A stretch of 39,950 nt of DNA from Rickettsiaceae bacterium. GTDB lineage: Bacteria; Pseudomonadota; Alphaproteobacteria; Rickettsiales; Rickettsiaceae. Both the position numbers and the translations under genes were made by a program. Location of the stretch: the NCBI GenBank assembly GCA_020697135.1, contig JAJFBM010000011.1, forward strand, positions 1 through 39,950. Reading direction: 5' to 3'. A model generated the notes under the pieces. The model searched no databases. It saw only the letters and a program-made list of their open reading frames with translations, and was not told where the DNA came from. The first letter of the stretch is position 1. The number at the start of each line of letters is the position of its first letter. Shown here piece after piece: positions 8,969-17,384 of this stretch.

Positions 8969-10018
8969 TTAATTCCCTTCACTTATACATTTTGAATATT
9001 TATCTATACATAATTTATTAAATTCGCATGATAAGGTTTTACAATTATCCTTAGCAATAAACCTTTCAGCAATATCAGCAAGGCTTTCAATAAATAATTT
9101 ATTTGTACTAAGAGTTGGAACCCTTAAGTAAGTTTCTGCGCCAAATTTATGGGCTATTTCTTTATACTCAATATCAAGCTCTACTAAAGTCTCTAAATGT
9201 TCAGAAACAAAGGCAATAGGTACTAAAATAATTGCAAGTTTTTCCTTTGCCGCTTTTATTATCTCATCTTCAGTATAAGGCTTTATCCATTCAACTGGCC
9301 CTACTCTACTTTGATATGATATAACATGTTTTTTTGGCTTAAAAGATAATTTTGCTAAAATTTTCTCAACAGTTTGCTCGACTTGCCATTGATAAGGATC
9401 ACCGCTTTCAATAATTTTTTTAGGCAGTCCATGAGCTGAAAAAATAACAATATTATCTTTATCCTTTAATTTTTCAAGTTGACTTGATATTAAATTTACG
9501 TGAGCGTCTATAAATTTAGATTCTGTATAGAAACAACAAACTGTTTTTAACGGTATATTTTTAACTTTAGGACCTGCTTTTTTGATAAATTCCTCAACAG
9601 ATGAGCCTGATGTTGTAGAGGAAAACTGCGGATAAAGAGGAAGTAGCAATATTTCTTTTGGAGAATATCTAATTATATCCTCTAAAATATCAGTAATGCG
9701 TGGATATGAATATCGCATGCAAGTAAAAACTTTTACCTCTTTTTTCCTTGAGTTAAGCTCTTTTTCTAAGGCAATTGCTTGATTCTCAGTATTTTCAACA
9801 ATTGGTGAATATCCACCAATTAAATCATAATTTGCTTGAGAGCTTTTTGCTCTAAATGAAGAAATAAATTTTGCAATAATCCATCTAAAAGGGTTTGGTA
9901 AATTTATTATTGCCTTATCATAAAATAAGTTAAATAGGAAATCTTTTACCTTAGTTTTATGGCTGGGACCGCCCAAATTAAACAATATTACAGCAACTTT
10001 TTTATCTTTTTTAGACAT
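8969..10018 (-). CDS. hemH: Ferrochelatase with a C-terminal cysteine cluster
   Basis: 349 residues. It inserts Fe2+ into protoporphyrin IX, the last step of heme synthesis, at the inner membrane face. Family marks are AVILFNLGGPSH at the N-terminus, LLPLYPQFSSTTSGS, the catalytic histidine in IVIFSAHGLPKK, and VPIAFVSEHLETLVELDIEY. The C-terminal tail carries four cysteines, C326, C331, C337 and C344. This recalls the [2Fe-2S] site of some ferrochelatases, though the spacing is not the one I know from animal enzymes. It lies 1 base from hemE and abuts hemJ. Confidence 0.96.
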   Translation of the reverse strand: MSKKDKKVAVILFNLGGPSHKTKVKDFLFNLFYDKAIINLPNPFRWIIAKFISSFRAKSSQANYDLIGGYSPIVENTENQAIALEKELNSRKKEVKVFTCMRYSYPRITDILEDIIRYSPKEILLLPLYPQFSSTTSGSSVEEFIKKAGPKVKNIPLKTVCCFYTESKFIDAHVNLISSQLEKLKDKDNIVIFSAHGLPKKIIESGDPYQWQVEQTVEKILAKLSFKPKKHVISYQSRVGPVEWIKPYTEDEIIKAAKEKLAIILVPIAFVSEHLETLVELDIEYKEIAHKFGAETYLRVPTLSTNKLFIESLADIAERFIAKDNCKTLSCEFNKLCIDKYSKCISEGN

Positions 10019-10019
10019 A

Positions 10020-11054
10020 TTAGTTTTTATAATTTCTTACAGTTTTAATTAATAACTCAACATTTTCAATTGGTGTTTCTGGCAAAATTCCATGCCCTAA
10101 ATTAAAAATAAACGGTTTATCGATAAGATTATATAATATTTTTTCTATTCTTTCTTTTATGAAAATTTTATCATTTGCAAGCAGCACTATTGGATCAAGA
10201 TTCCCTTGAATTGGTAATATATCTTGTAAATTCTTTGCAATATCAAGCGGCAGATTATAATCAACAGACATTCCATTAACACCAGTTTTATGAGCATAAT
10301 CCTTATATAAGAAATAAGAATTCCTTGGAAAACCTATGATTGGCGTATTTGGATGATCTTTTCTTATCTCATGAACAATAAATTTTGTTGGCTCTATAAT
10401 AAATTCATTATAATCTTCATCACTTAAAATACCAGCCCAAGAGTCAAAAATTTGAACTACATCTGCTCCGGCTTTAATTTGGTCCTTTAAATATTTTATA
10501 GTTATTTCAGTAATTAAATTAATTAGCGATTTAACCATATTCCTTTGATTAAAGCATTTTTTCTTTGCAAGCTGAAAGTCATTTTTTGAACTTCCCTCAA
10601 GCATATAGGCTGCAACAGTCCATGGAGCACCAGCAAATCCTATTAAAGTTTTATCTACTGAGAGCTTACTTTTAACCATGCTTAAAGTTTCTGAAGTTTT
10701 TGCAAGCTTTGAGCAATCATAATTTATCTTTAGTTTTTTTAAATCTTCTTCATCTGAAATTATTTCAAGTTGAGGACCTTTGCCTTCAAGAAATTCAACT
10801 TTTCCTGAAAGACTATCTGCTATAACTAAAATATCTGAAAATATTATTGCTGCATCAAAATCAAATCTCTCAATTGGCTGAAGAGTTACTTTTGCAGCTA
10901 AAGTTGGATTATAACATAAATCTAAGAAACTTTTTATCTGATTTCTTACCTCTTTATATTCCGGAAGGTAACGTCCTGCTTGACGCATAAGCCAAATAGG
11001 AGGTTGATTGAAATTTCTCTTTTCTGTCAAGACACTTAAAAGTTTTTTTTGCAT
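10020..11054 (-). CDS. hemE: Uroporphyrinogen III decarboxylase
   Basis: 344 residues, the usual length. It converts uroporphyrinogen III to coproporphyrinogen III in the cytosol. Signature segments are PPIWLMRQAGRYLPEY near the N-terminus, FSDILVIADSLS, GFAGAPWTVAAYMLEG, VQIFDSWAG and the late NLGHGILPETP. It is the first gene of hemE-hemH-hemJ. Its start faces the origin region: in Caulobacter and Rickettsia the replication origin also lies beside hemE, which fits the DnaA boxes just upstream. Confidence 0.97.
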   Translation of the reverse strand: MQKKLLSVLTEKRNFNQPPIWLMRQAGRYLPEYKEVRNQIKSFLDLCYNPTLAAKVTLQPIERFDFDAAIIFSDILVIADSLSGKVEFLEGKGPQLEIISDEEDLKKLKINYDCSKLAKTSETLSMVKSKLSVDKTLIGFAGAPWTVAAYMLEGSSKNDFQLAKKKCFNQRNMVKSLINLITEITIKYLKDQIKAGADVVQIFDSWAGILSDEDYNEFIIEPTKFIVHEIRKDHPNTPIIGFPRNSYFLYKDYAHKTGVNGMSVDYNLPLDIAKNLQDILPIQGNLDPIVLLANDKIFIKERIEKILYNLIDKPFIFNLGHGILPETPIENVELLIKTVRNYKN

Positions 11055-11055
11055 A

Positions 11056-11093
11056 CTAATATAATAATAAATATATATATATTTTAAGAATAG
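11056..11093. other. Candidate DNA unwinding element
   Basis: A run of only A and T apart from one C near its left end, including alternating TATATATATA, between the hemE start and the first DnaA box. Position and composition fit an unwinding element. This is inference. Confidence 0.5.
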
Positions 11094-11127
11094 TGGTTGT
11101 AGGGGACCAGAATATGTAAATTAAATT

Positions 11128-11136
11128 TTATCCACA
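11128..11136 (+). promoter_or_regulatory. DnaA box (oriC)
   Basis: TTATCCACA, an exact match to the DnaA consensus TTATNCACA, nearest to the AT-rich run beside hemE. Confidence 0.85.
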
Positions 11137-11239
11137 CAAAAATCAAGATATATTCACCCTTATTCTCATTAAGTATGATTTTAAGCAAAATATTATAATT
11201 ACTTCAGCATAAGGGTGATTATTTTTAAAATATTTTTAG

Positions 11240-11248
11240 TTATCCACA
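11240..11248 (+). promoter_or_regulatory. DnaA box (oriC)
   Basis: TTATCCACA, an exact consensus DnaA box within the origin. Confidence 0.85.
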
Positions 11249-11280
11249 AAATGCACATTGGTAAAAACACATAATTCACA

Positions 11281-11289
11281 TGTGGATAA
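11281..11289 (-). promoter_or_regulatory. DnaA box (oriC), inverted
   Basis: TGTGGATAA on the plus strand, an exact DnaA box on the minus strand. It abuts a weaker direct box (TAATTCACA, 11272-11280), giving a head-to-head pair. Confidence 0.85.
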
Positions 11290-11349
11290 TATTGAAGTTT
11301 GAATGTTTACTGTTTATAGTGAATTAAATTCATACACAAAAAGTAGCAT

Positions 11350-11370
11350 TTATTCACAATTTTATCCACA
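11350..11370 (+). promoter_or_regulatory. Two tandem DnaA boxes (oriC)
   Basis: TTATTCACA (11350-11358) and TTATCCACA (11362-11370) lie in the same orientation, 3 bases apart. Both match TTATNCACA. A tight tandem like this suits cooperative DnaA binding. Confidence 0.85.
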
Positions 11371-11490
11371 AGAAGAAAAACAACAAAACTTAGTAGGGTT
11401 AATGAAAAATAACACACTATATAGTAATTTTTAAAAGATAAATTCATCTACAAAAATTAATTTACTCACAAAAACAATGTGGACAATATA

Positions 11491-12324
11491 ATGAAAAACC
11501 TTTGTATTCACTTAATTTCAGACTCTTCAACAGAAACTTTAAAAAGTGTTGCTAATTCTAGTTTGGCCCAATTTCATGGGATTAAAGCAAAAACATATGT
11601 TTGGCCACTTGTTAGAAATTATAATGCTATTGAACAATGTTTCAAAACCATTGAAAAAAAACCAGGAATGGTACTATATATTATTGCAAATTTTGAACTA
11701 CGAGAAAGAGTAAAAAAATTCTGCTTTGAGAATAAGCTTCCATGTATAGGAGTTCTTGGTAAGGTTATTAAAGAGATGAGTAGCTATCTTGGTGTACCTG
11801 CTCTTAATGATCATAGTGAATTTAGAATGGATGCAGATTATTTTGAGAGAATGGAGGCCATTGATTTCACGCTAAAGCATGATGATGGACAAAAACTTTC
11901 TAATTTAGAGGATGCTGATATTGTAATTTTAGGTCCATCACGTACTTCTAAATCTCCAACTTGTGTTTATCTTGCCTTTAACGGGCTTAAAGCTGCAAAT
12001 GTGCCAATAGTGCCGGGTATAAGTTTGCCTGAAGAAATAATTTCTTTAAAACAACCTTTAGTAGTAGGTTTAATCATTGATCCAAAGCGTTTAGTTGAAG
12101 TGCGAGGTAATAGGTTAAATGTTGCAGCTTTCAATTTAAAAGTTGATTATACAGATTATGATATAGTGGTACAGGAATGTAGAGATGCGAAAAGAATATT
12201 TGCAAGCCATAATTGGCCAATCATTGATGCCACAATGAAGTCAGTGGAAGAAATCGCCTCAGATATTCTTAAGATATATTATGAAAAAAAACAAAATTTT
12301 GGTCAAAACTTATTTAAAGAGTAA
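11491..12324 (+). CDS. ppsR: PEP synthase/pyruvate phosphate dikinase regulatory protein (DUF299)
   Basis: A bifunctional kinase/phosphorylase of the DUF299 family that, in known members, adds and removes phosphate on a threonine of pyruvate phosphate dikinase or PEP synthase. The family opening is MKNLCIHLISDSSTETL, and the P-loop-like GPSRTSKSPTCVYLA lies mid-protein with HDDGQ before it. I chose ATG 11491 (277 residues). An in-frame GTG at 11479 would add four residues but lies in a DnaA-like sequence, and the family normally begins just before the HLISDS motif. It is the first gene right of oriC, four bases from coaE. The target enzyme is not in the window. Confidence 0.9.
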   Translation: MKNLCIHLISDSSTETLKSVANSSLAQFHGIKAKTYVWPLVRNYNAIEQCFKTIEKKPGMVLYIIANFELRERVKKFCFENKLPCIGVLGKVIKEMSSYLGVPALNDHSEFRMDADYFERMEAIDFTLKHDDGQKLSNLEDADIVILGPSRTSKSPTCVYLAFNGLKAANVPIVPGISLPEEIISLKQPLVVGLIIDPKRLVEVRGNRLNVAAFNLKVDYTDYDIVVQECRDAKRIFASHNWPIIDATMKSVEEIASDILKIYYEKKQNFGQNLFKE

Positions 12325-12328
12325 ATGA

Positions 12329-12922
12329 ATGAAGATAATTGGAATTACAGGCTCAATTGCCTCTGGTAAAACTTTTGCAAGCAATTTTATAGAAAGTTTA
12401 GGCTATGATGTATTTTACTGCGACAAGTTTGTAGCAAGGCTTTATGAAAACTCAGATTTTCTCTCTAAAGTTAAAAGTCTTTTTCCTTATATAGAACCAC
12501 TAACAAAGCAAAAAATAGCAGAATATATTTTTACGCATGAAGCTGAGAGGAAAAAACTTGAAGAGCTAATCCATCCGCTTGTAAGGCAAGGTCTAAAAGA
12601 ATTTATTGAACAAGTAACGCCTAAAGGTAGGAATCTTGTTTTTGCTGAAGTACCATTATTATTTGAAGCAGGAGCAGAACAGCTATTTGATATTATAATA
12701 GCAGTTACTTGTGATGATAAAGTTAGAGAAGAGAGAGCCTTGCAACGTGAGGGTATGACTAACGATAAATTACAGAAGATACTAAAGACACAGTTACCGG
12801 ATAAAGAGAAAATCATGAGATCTGATTTTGTTTTACATTCAAATGATAATGAGCTAGTTTTTAAGGAAAAGATCCACGCATTAATTAAAGAGCTATCTAA
12901 CCGTGAGAGAAATCATCCTTGA
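12329..12922 (+). CDS. coaE: Dephospho-CoA kinase
   Basis: 197 residues. It phosphorylates dephospho-CoA at the 3'-hydroxyl, the last step of coenzyme A synthesis. The P-loop GITGSIASGKT is at residues 5-15, followed by YDVFYCDKFVA with the conserved aspartate, then VFAEVPLLFEAG and AVTCDDKVREERALQREG (lid region). Length is normal. It lies between ppsR and dnaQ and overlaps dnaQ by 20 bases, so the three form an operon leading away from the origin. Confidence 0.95.
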   Translation: MKIIGITGSIASGKTFASNFIESLGYDVFYCDKFVARLYENSDFLSKVKSLFPYIEPLTKQKIAEYIFTHEAERKKLEELIHPLVRQGLKEFIEQVTPKGRNLVFAEVPLLFEAGAEQLFDIIIAVTCDDKVREERALQREGMTNDKLQKILKTQLPDKEKIMRSDFVLHSNDNELVFKEKIHALIKELSNRERNHP

Positions 12923-13610
12923 TACTGAAACAACAGGTCTTGACCCGATCATTGGCGGCCATAAAATTATAGAAATTGGTGCCATTGAGATGGTTAATAA
13001 GGTATATACTGGCAGGGAGTTTCATGTTTACTTAAATCCTAACAGAGATATAGACCCTGAAGCTTATAAAGCACATGGTATTTCAAGAGATTTCCTGCGA
13101 GATAAGCCTGAATTTAAAGATATTGCCCTGGATTTTATAGAATTTATTAGAGGTGCTAAAATCATTGCCCATAATGCAAGATTCGATATGAAGTTCATTA
13201 ACCACGAACTTTCTCTTATTGGTGAATCGACTATTGATATGGAGCTCGTGATTTGCACCTTAACCATGGCTCGCCGCAAATTTCCAGGCGCTCGAGCAAG
13301 TCTTGATGCTTTATGCGAAAGATTTAAGGTGGATAATTCATCAAGGAACTTCCACGGCGCATTGCTTGATGCAAAATTACTTGCTGAAGTTTATATTGAG
13401 CTTACAGGCGGCCGGCAAACAACCTTTGAAATATCAGGATTTGAATCAACTTCTATTACTACAAACGGTAATACTACAACTATAACAGATACTATAGTAG
13501 AAGAGATTACCATTAAAGCTGGAAATATTGTTGAGCCCACCGAAGATGAAGCCTCAGCTCATAAAGAATTCCTAAAGAAAATTAAAAATCCACTTTGGGA
13601 AAGAGCTTAG
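12903..13610 (+). CDS. dnaQ: DNA polymerase III epsilon subunit (3'-5' proofreading exonuclease)
   Basis: 235 residues of the DEDDh exonuclease family, the proofreading subunit of the replicative polymerase. Exo I is REIILDTETTGLDP (D7, E9), Exo II is IIAHNARFDMKFIN, and Exo III is FHGALLDAKLLAEVY with the catalytic histidine and aspartate. The C-terminal NPLWERA tail is typical of alphaproteobacterial DnaQ. Translation starts at GTG 12903 inside the end of coaE: no ATG lies upstream of the Exo I motif in a workable position. A clear terminator follows at 13643-13672. Confidence 0.95.
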   Translation: MREIILDTETTGLDPIIGGHKIIEIGAIEMVNKVYTGREFHVYLNPNRDIDPEAYKAHGISRDFLRDKPEFKDIALDFIEFIRGAKIIAHNARFDMKFINHELSLIGESTIDMELVICTLTMARRKFPGARASLDALCERFKVDNSSRNFHGALLDAKLLAEVYIELTGGRQTTFEISGFESTSITTNGNTTTITDTIVEEITIKAGNIVEPTEDEASAHKEFLKKIKNPLWERA

Positions 13611-13642
13611 ATACAAATTTCAATCAATCTCCACTCATATAT

Positions 13643-13672
13643 AGGAAGATTTCATATGCTCTTCCTTTTTTA
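13643..13672 (+). terminator. Rho-independent terminator after dnaQ
   Basis: Stem AGGAAGA (13643-13649) pairs with TCTTCCT (13660-13666) around a 10-base loop and is followed by a run of T. It ends the ppsR-coaE-dnaQ unit. Its 3' half is identical over 18 bases to the terminator after the next gene. Confidence 0.8.
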
Positions 13673-13792
13673 TTTATAATAAAGTTCCAAGATCATTATT
13701 TGCTTATACAAAATAAATCTCTCAAATCAATTTTATTGATTTTTATATAAAATTATGTTAATATAGATTAACTAATTTAATATAATATAGAA

Positions 13793-15400
13793 ATGAAAAG
13801 AAAATTTACTGAAACACTAGCTGATTTAAAAAATTTGTATGAAGAGATGGGAATAGAAGACCTTGAAGACCGTGATAAAGATGGTAATACTTCTCTTCAT
13901 ATGTCGTTAAAAAAAGGTAAGTTTGATGTAGCGGAACTCTTAGTAAAACATGGCATTGATCTAAATGCGCAAAACTTGAAGGGTAATACTCCTCTTCATA
14001 TTGCTGTAAAAGAAGAAGATATCGAAGCAGTTGATTTATTATTAAAAAATAAAGCTGACCCTTATCTTTTAAACGAAAGAGATAAAAATCCTCTTCATAA
14101 AGCAGCAAAAATTGGAAACTATGAAATAGCTAAACTTTTACTGGATCGAAGTTATAATATAAAAAAATTTTTCACAGAAGGAGGAGGGCAAGATTATACA
14201 CCGCTTCATTTTGCAGCAGGTTATGGGTATTTAGATATTGTTAAAATGTTTATCGATAGAGGTATAGATGTAAATCTTTTAACAAGCGGTGGTGATACAC
14301 CTGCCGTTGCTGCTTTTTGGCTTCCGAGTAATTATAATTTAGAAAAGAGAGGAGTTGATAGTTTAGAAGTTTTAAGATTTCTTGTAGAGCGTGGAGCAGA
14401 TATAAACATTGGCGAATATGGTATAACCCCTCTTCTTTTCTCTATACATAACAAAAATTTAGAAAGTATAATATTTTTATTAAAAGCTGGGGCAAAACTC
14501 AGTATAATCTTTCAAGAAGAAGAACCATTGTTAGATATTCTCAAAAAAAGCTTAACGGAAATATATTCGGAAAAGAAAAAATTTTTAGAAACGCATCCTA
14601 ATTTTTCTTTAGAAAAATATACAGCAATAGTAAAACTTTGTTATGCTCTAGAATCCTGTTTACAGGTTAAAAAATTACTTTCTATTGATGAAATTTCAAA
14701 TTATAAGGAAGATATTCTTGAAATAATTAGTGGGCAATTTTTTAAAATTGAGCAAAAGGCAAAAAACACTGGTTATGCAATTAAAAATATTTTAGAAATT
14801 GAACCTCAGGCAGATATAATAGATTTAGTATTTAAGGCAAATATAGGTAAGGTAAAAGATAGTTTGGAGGTATTAAATAGTTTTGAAACAATTAGTAATT
14901 TTAATCAGGAAGCTATTAGTACTATAAAAAAATATATTATTAAAGAAGCATCTTTAAAAAAATCTAATAAGGTATTAAACTATTTAGATGAGATAAAATC
15001 TGTTGCTAGTAAAGATCTTTTTCCTTTAATAGAAGAAATTAAGGCGGAACAAGGAACTTTGAAAGCTATAACGGCGAAAGCTGTTTTAAATAAAATTATA
15101 AAACTTAGTGTTAAGAACTGGGAAGCGGGAAAAGAAGAGGATCTTAACTTAGAAAAGATTTTTCCTGAGCTAACAGGTGGCTCAGTGAATGCTGTAAAAT
15201 ATGCTCAAGCCTTAAAAGAAATTTTCTTCAAAATGGATTGTATAATATATGACACTCAACAGAATGAGGCTAAAGAGTCTTTACTTGAAGCGCTTAATTT
15301 TATCCCAAATACTGGGGAAGCCATGGTAAACCAAGATCAAGATCATTTGGAAACAGAAGCACTTGGTGTAGCTTCTAATGTTGATATGGATCAAATTTAA
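13793..15400 (+). CDS. Ankyrin-repeat protein with helical C-terminal half
   Basis: 535 residues, no signal peptide. Residues about 26-240 form five to six ankyrin repeats, with good consensus in DGNTSLHMSLKKGKFDVAELL, GNTPLHIAVKEEDIEAVDLLL, KNPLHKAAKIGNYEIAKLLL, YTPLHFAAGYGYLDIVKMFI and the weaker VLRFLVERGADINIGEYG. The rest is Lys/Glu-rich and predicted helical, with no family I recognise. In Rickettsiales such proteins are often secreted effectors that bind host proteins; that role is only inferred here. The gene stands alone between two near-identical terminators. A weak promoter, TTGATT (13736-13741) and TAATAT (13759-13764) with a 17-base spacer, may drive it. Confidence 0.9.
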   Translation: MKRKFTETLADLKNLYEEMGIEDLEDRDKDGNTSLHMSLKKGKFDVAELLVKHGIDLNAQNLKGNTPLHIAVKEEDIEAVDLLLKNKADPYLLNERDKNPLHKAAKIGNYEIAKLLLDRSYNIKKFFTEGGGQDYTPLHFAAGYGYLDIVKMFIDRGIDVNLLTSGGDTPAVAAFWLPSNYNLEKRGVDSLEVLRFLVERGADINIGEYGITPLLFSIHNKNLESIIFLLKAGAKLSIIFQEEEPLLDILKKSLTEIYSEKKKFLETHPNFSLEKYTAIVKLCYALESCLQVKKLLSIDEISNYKEDILEIISGQFFKIEQKAKNTGYAIKNILEIEPQADIIDLVFKANIGKVKDSLEVLNSFETISNFNQEAISTIKKYIIKEASLKKSNKVLNYLDEIKSVASKDLFPLIEEIKAEQGTLKAITAKAVLNKIIKLSVKNWEAGKEEDLNLEKIFPELTGGSVNAVKYAQALKEIFFKMDCIIYDTQQNEAKESLLEALNFIPNTGEAMVNQDQDHLETEALGVASNVDMDQI

Positions 15401-15423
15401 ATAAATTTTTTGCTAAAAACATC

Positions 15424-15456
15424 AAAGGAAGAGCCAATAAAGCTCTTCCTTTTTTA
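15424..15456 (+). terminator. Rho-independent terminator after the ankyrin gene
   Basis: An 11 bp perfect stem, AAAGGAAGAGC (15424-15434) with GCTCTTCCTTT (15442-15452), a 7-base loop, and a T run. GCTCTTCCTTTTTTATTT (15442-15459) is identical to 13658-13675. Confidence 0.9.
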
Positions 15457-15657
15457 TTTTGTGGCTCTTTCTGGTCTTAAAACTTATATTTTAATTTAAA
15501 GTTCCTTAAAACAACTAAATTATTTAAATAAGCTTTGCAAAAGTTGAGAGTTTAAATATACTTAAATTGTGCGTATAAGCTATTGGTTATACCAGTGTTT
15601 CAATAATCATCGCAGAGCAAATTTTTCATTTTTTATTTTATAGGATCGCTAAACCGA

Positions 15658-17379
15658 ATGGATAAGTTACAATTTTTACCCAGTGTCGTAATTCTGCTTG
15701 CTACTTCTGTATTTGTCGTTGCTATTTTTAGACGTTTAAACCTTAGTCCAGTACTTGGTTATTTCGTAGCTGGGGCTGCTATTGGTGATCATGGTTTTAA
15801 GATTATTTCTCACACTGAAACCGAGGTTTTTGGCGAGTTTGGGATAGTGTTCCTACTTTTTGCTATTGGGCTTGAGCTTTCTTTTGAAAGGCTAAAAGCT
15901 ATGCGTAAATATGTATTTGGTTTTGGCTCGCTGCAAGTTATTATCACTTCAATTATTGTCGCTGGTGTTGTGGAGCTTATTTATAATAATAGTAATGCTG
16001 CAATTATTATTGGTGGTGGCTTGGCACTATCTTCAACCGCAATTGTGCTGCAAGTTATTGCAGAAGCTCGTAGCCAATCAACGCAAGTAGGGCGAATTTC
16101 TCTTGCTGTACTTCTTTTACAAGATTTTGCCGTTGTGCCACTTCTGGTTATTGTGCCACTTTTGTCTGGCGATAAATCATCTATTCCACATGCGCTAGGA
16201 ATTGCATTTGTTAAAGCGGTGCTTGCCTTAATTGGCATTTTTGTTATCGGCAGGGTTTTACTTCGCCCACTTTATAATTTGATCACTTCTGATAATACCG
16301 TAAAAAGTAATGAATTATTTATTGCATCAACCATATTAATTGCCCTTGCAGCTGCTTGGGGTACTGAATATATGGGGCTATCACTTGCACTTGGTGCGTT
16401 TGTTGCGGGGACTTTAGTTGCTGAGACAGAGTTTCAGTTACAAGCAGAAGAAAGTATTTCGCCATTTAAAGGATTATTACTTGGTTTGTTCTTCATGACT
16501 GTGGGCATGACCATTGATGTTATAGATATTTATAATGAGCTTGGCAGAATACTTGCTTTATCCTTCTTATTAATTTTAGTAAAAAGCTCGATTATTATTG
16601 GGCTTTGTATATTATTTGGCTTTAACAGGGCAACAGCAATTCATACTGGGTTATTGCTTTCTCAAGGTGGCGAGTTTGCCTTTATTCTCTTTAATTTAGG
16701 TATTAATAACGGTATCATCGATCCAAATGCTGGTAAAATTTTACTTCTTGTAGTGACATTCACCATGGCCTTAACCCCATTACTCTCAAAAATTGGTGAA
16801 AAGCTTGCAGCCCTTCTGGAAGAGAAAAAGGAAAAATCGCCTTTACATTATATAGAAGTTGGAACAAGAGATGTTACAAACCACGTAGTAATAGCAGGGT
16901 TTGGCCGCGTTGGGAAAATGGTTGCACGGGTTCTTGAGGCTGAAAATATTCATTATATAATTATAGATATTAACGATGAATATGTAAAAGAAGAAAGGTC
17001 AAACGGCTATCCTATCTTTAGAGGGGATATTTCACATGTTGAAACTTTAAAGGCTGCCGGTCTTGATCGAGCTTTGTCGGTTATTCTTGCGATAAATAAC
17101 GAAGTTACCATGAAAAAAGCTTTAAAAGTTATTTCTGCTCATTTCCCAGAGGTTGCAATTGTTGCAAGAGCGCAAGATTTGAATAATGCATCAGACCTTT
17201 ATGAGCTTGGGGCTACTATAATTGTTCCGGAAGTTTATGAGACAGGCTTGCAGCTTGGCGGGGCAGTATTAAAATCTGTTGGTATTAGTGAATATGAGAT
17301 AAGCAGAATAAAGAACCAGCTTCGTTCCGGTAATTATTTAGCAGCAAAATTGTACGAAGATGAAATTACTGAGAGTTAG
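15658..17379 (+). CDS. kefB: Monovalent cation:proton antiporter, KefB/CPA2 type
   Basis: 573 residues. An N-terminal Na+/H+-exchanger-like domain of about 12-13 membrane helices (residues 5-385) includes LGYFVAGAAIGDHGF, FGIVFLLFAIGLELS, LSSTAIVLQVIAEA and FGLLLSQGGEFAFI-like stretches. It is followed by a cytosolic TrkA-N/Rossmann domain starting NHVVIAGFGRVGKMVARVLE (about 403-520). This is the layout of glutathione-gated potassium efflux antiporters KefB/KefC and of related CPA2 carriers. Which ion it moves is not certain, and I see no KefF/G-type partner. It is followed 5 bases later by an SH3 protein gene, probably one transcript. Confidence 0.88.
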   Translation: MDKLQFLPSVVILLATSVFVVAIFRRLNLSPVLGYFVAGAAIGDHGFKIISHTETEVFGEFGIVFLLFAIGLELSFERLKAMRKYVFGFGSLQVIITSIIVAGVVELIYNNSNAAIIIGGGLALSSTAIVLQVIAEARSQSTQVGRISLAVLLLQDFAVVPLLVIVPLLSGDKSSIPHALGIAFVKAVLALIGIFVIGRVLLRPLYNLITSDNTVKSNELFIASTILIALAAAWGTEYMGLSLALGAFVAGTLVAETEFQLQAEESISPFKGLLLGLFFMTVGMTIDVIDIYNELGRILALSFLLILVKSSIIIGLCILFGFNRATAIHTGLLLSQGGEFAFILFNLGINNGIIDPNAGKILLLVVTFTMALTPLLSKIGEKLAALLEEKKEKSPLHYIEVGTRDVTNHVVIAGFGRVGKMVARVLEAENIHYIIIDINDEYVKEERSNGYPIFRGDISHVETLKAAGLDRALSVILAINNEVTMKKALKVISAHFPEVAIVARAQDLNNASDLYELGATIIVPEVYETGLQLGGAVLKSVGISEYEISRIKNQLRSGNYLAAKLYEDEITES

Positions 17380-17384
17380 GAGAT

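Larger units (their letters stand above)
11055..11490. other. Chromosomal replication origin (oriC)
   Basis: A non-coding stretch of about 436 bp between hemE (minus) and ppsR (plus). It contains five matches to the DnaA-box consensus TTATNCACA: 11128-11136, 11240-11248, 11281-11289 (minus strand), 11350-11358 and 11362-11370. Weaker one-mismatch boxes lie at 11272-11280, 11330-11338, 11462-11470 and 11479-11487 (minus). An A/T-only run beside hemE (about 11056-11093) is a candidate unwinding element. A 10 bp inverted repeat, TCACCCTTAT/ATAAGGGTGA, sits at 11154-11163 and 11209-11218. Gene direction flips here. The hemE-oriC neighbourhood is established in Caulobacter and Rickettsia; origin activity itself is inferred. 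Confidence 0.9.

Noticed and set aside
11169-11184. TTAA-N8-TTAA in oriC as a CtrA site
   Set aside because: The CtrA consensus needs a 7-base spacer (TTAA-N7-TTAA); this has 8, and TTAA pairs are common in such AT-rich DNA.
11479-11490. GTG at 11479 as the ppsR start
   Set aside because: The GTG lies in a DnaA-like sequence (TGTGGACAA), and the family normally starts right at the residues encoded from ATG 11491.
13806-14108. Minus-strand 100-codon ORF inside the ankyrin gene
   Set aside because: Its low-complexity Leu/Tyr-rich translation mirrors the ankyrin coding strand; not a gene.
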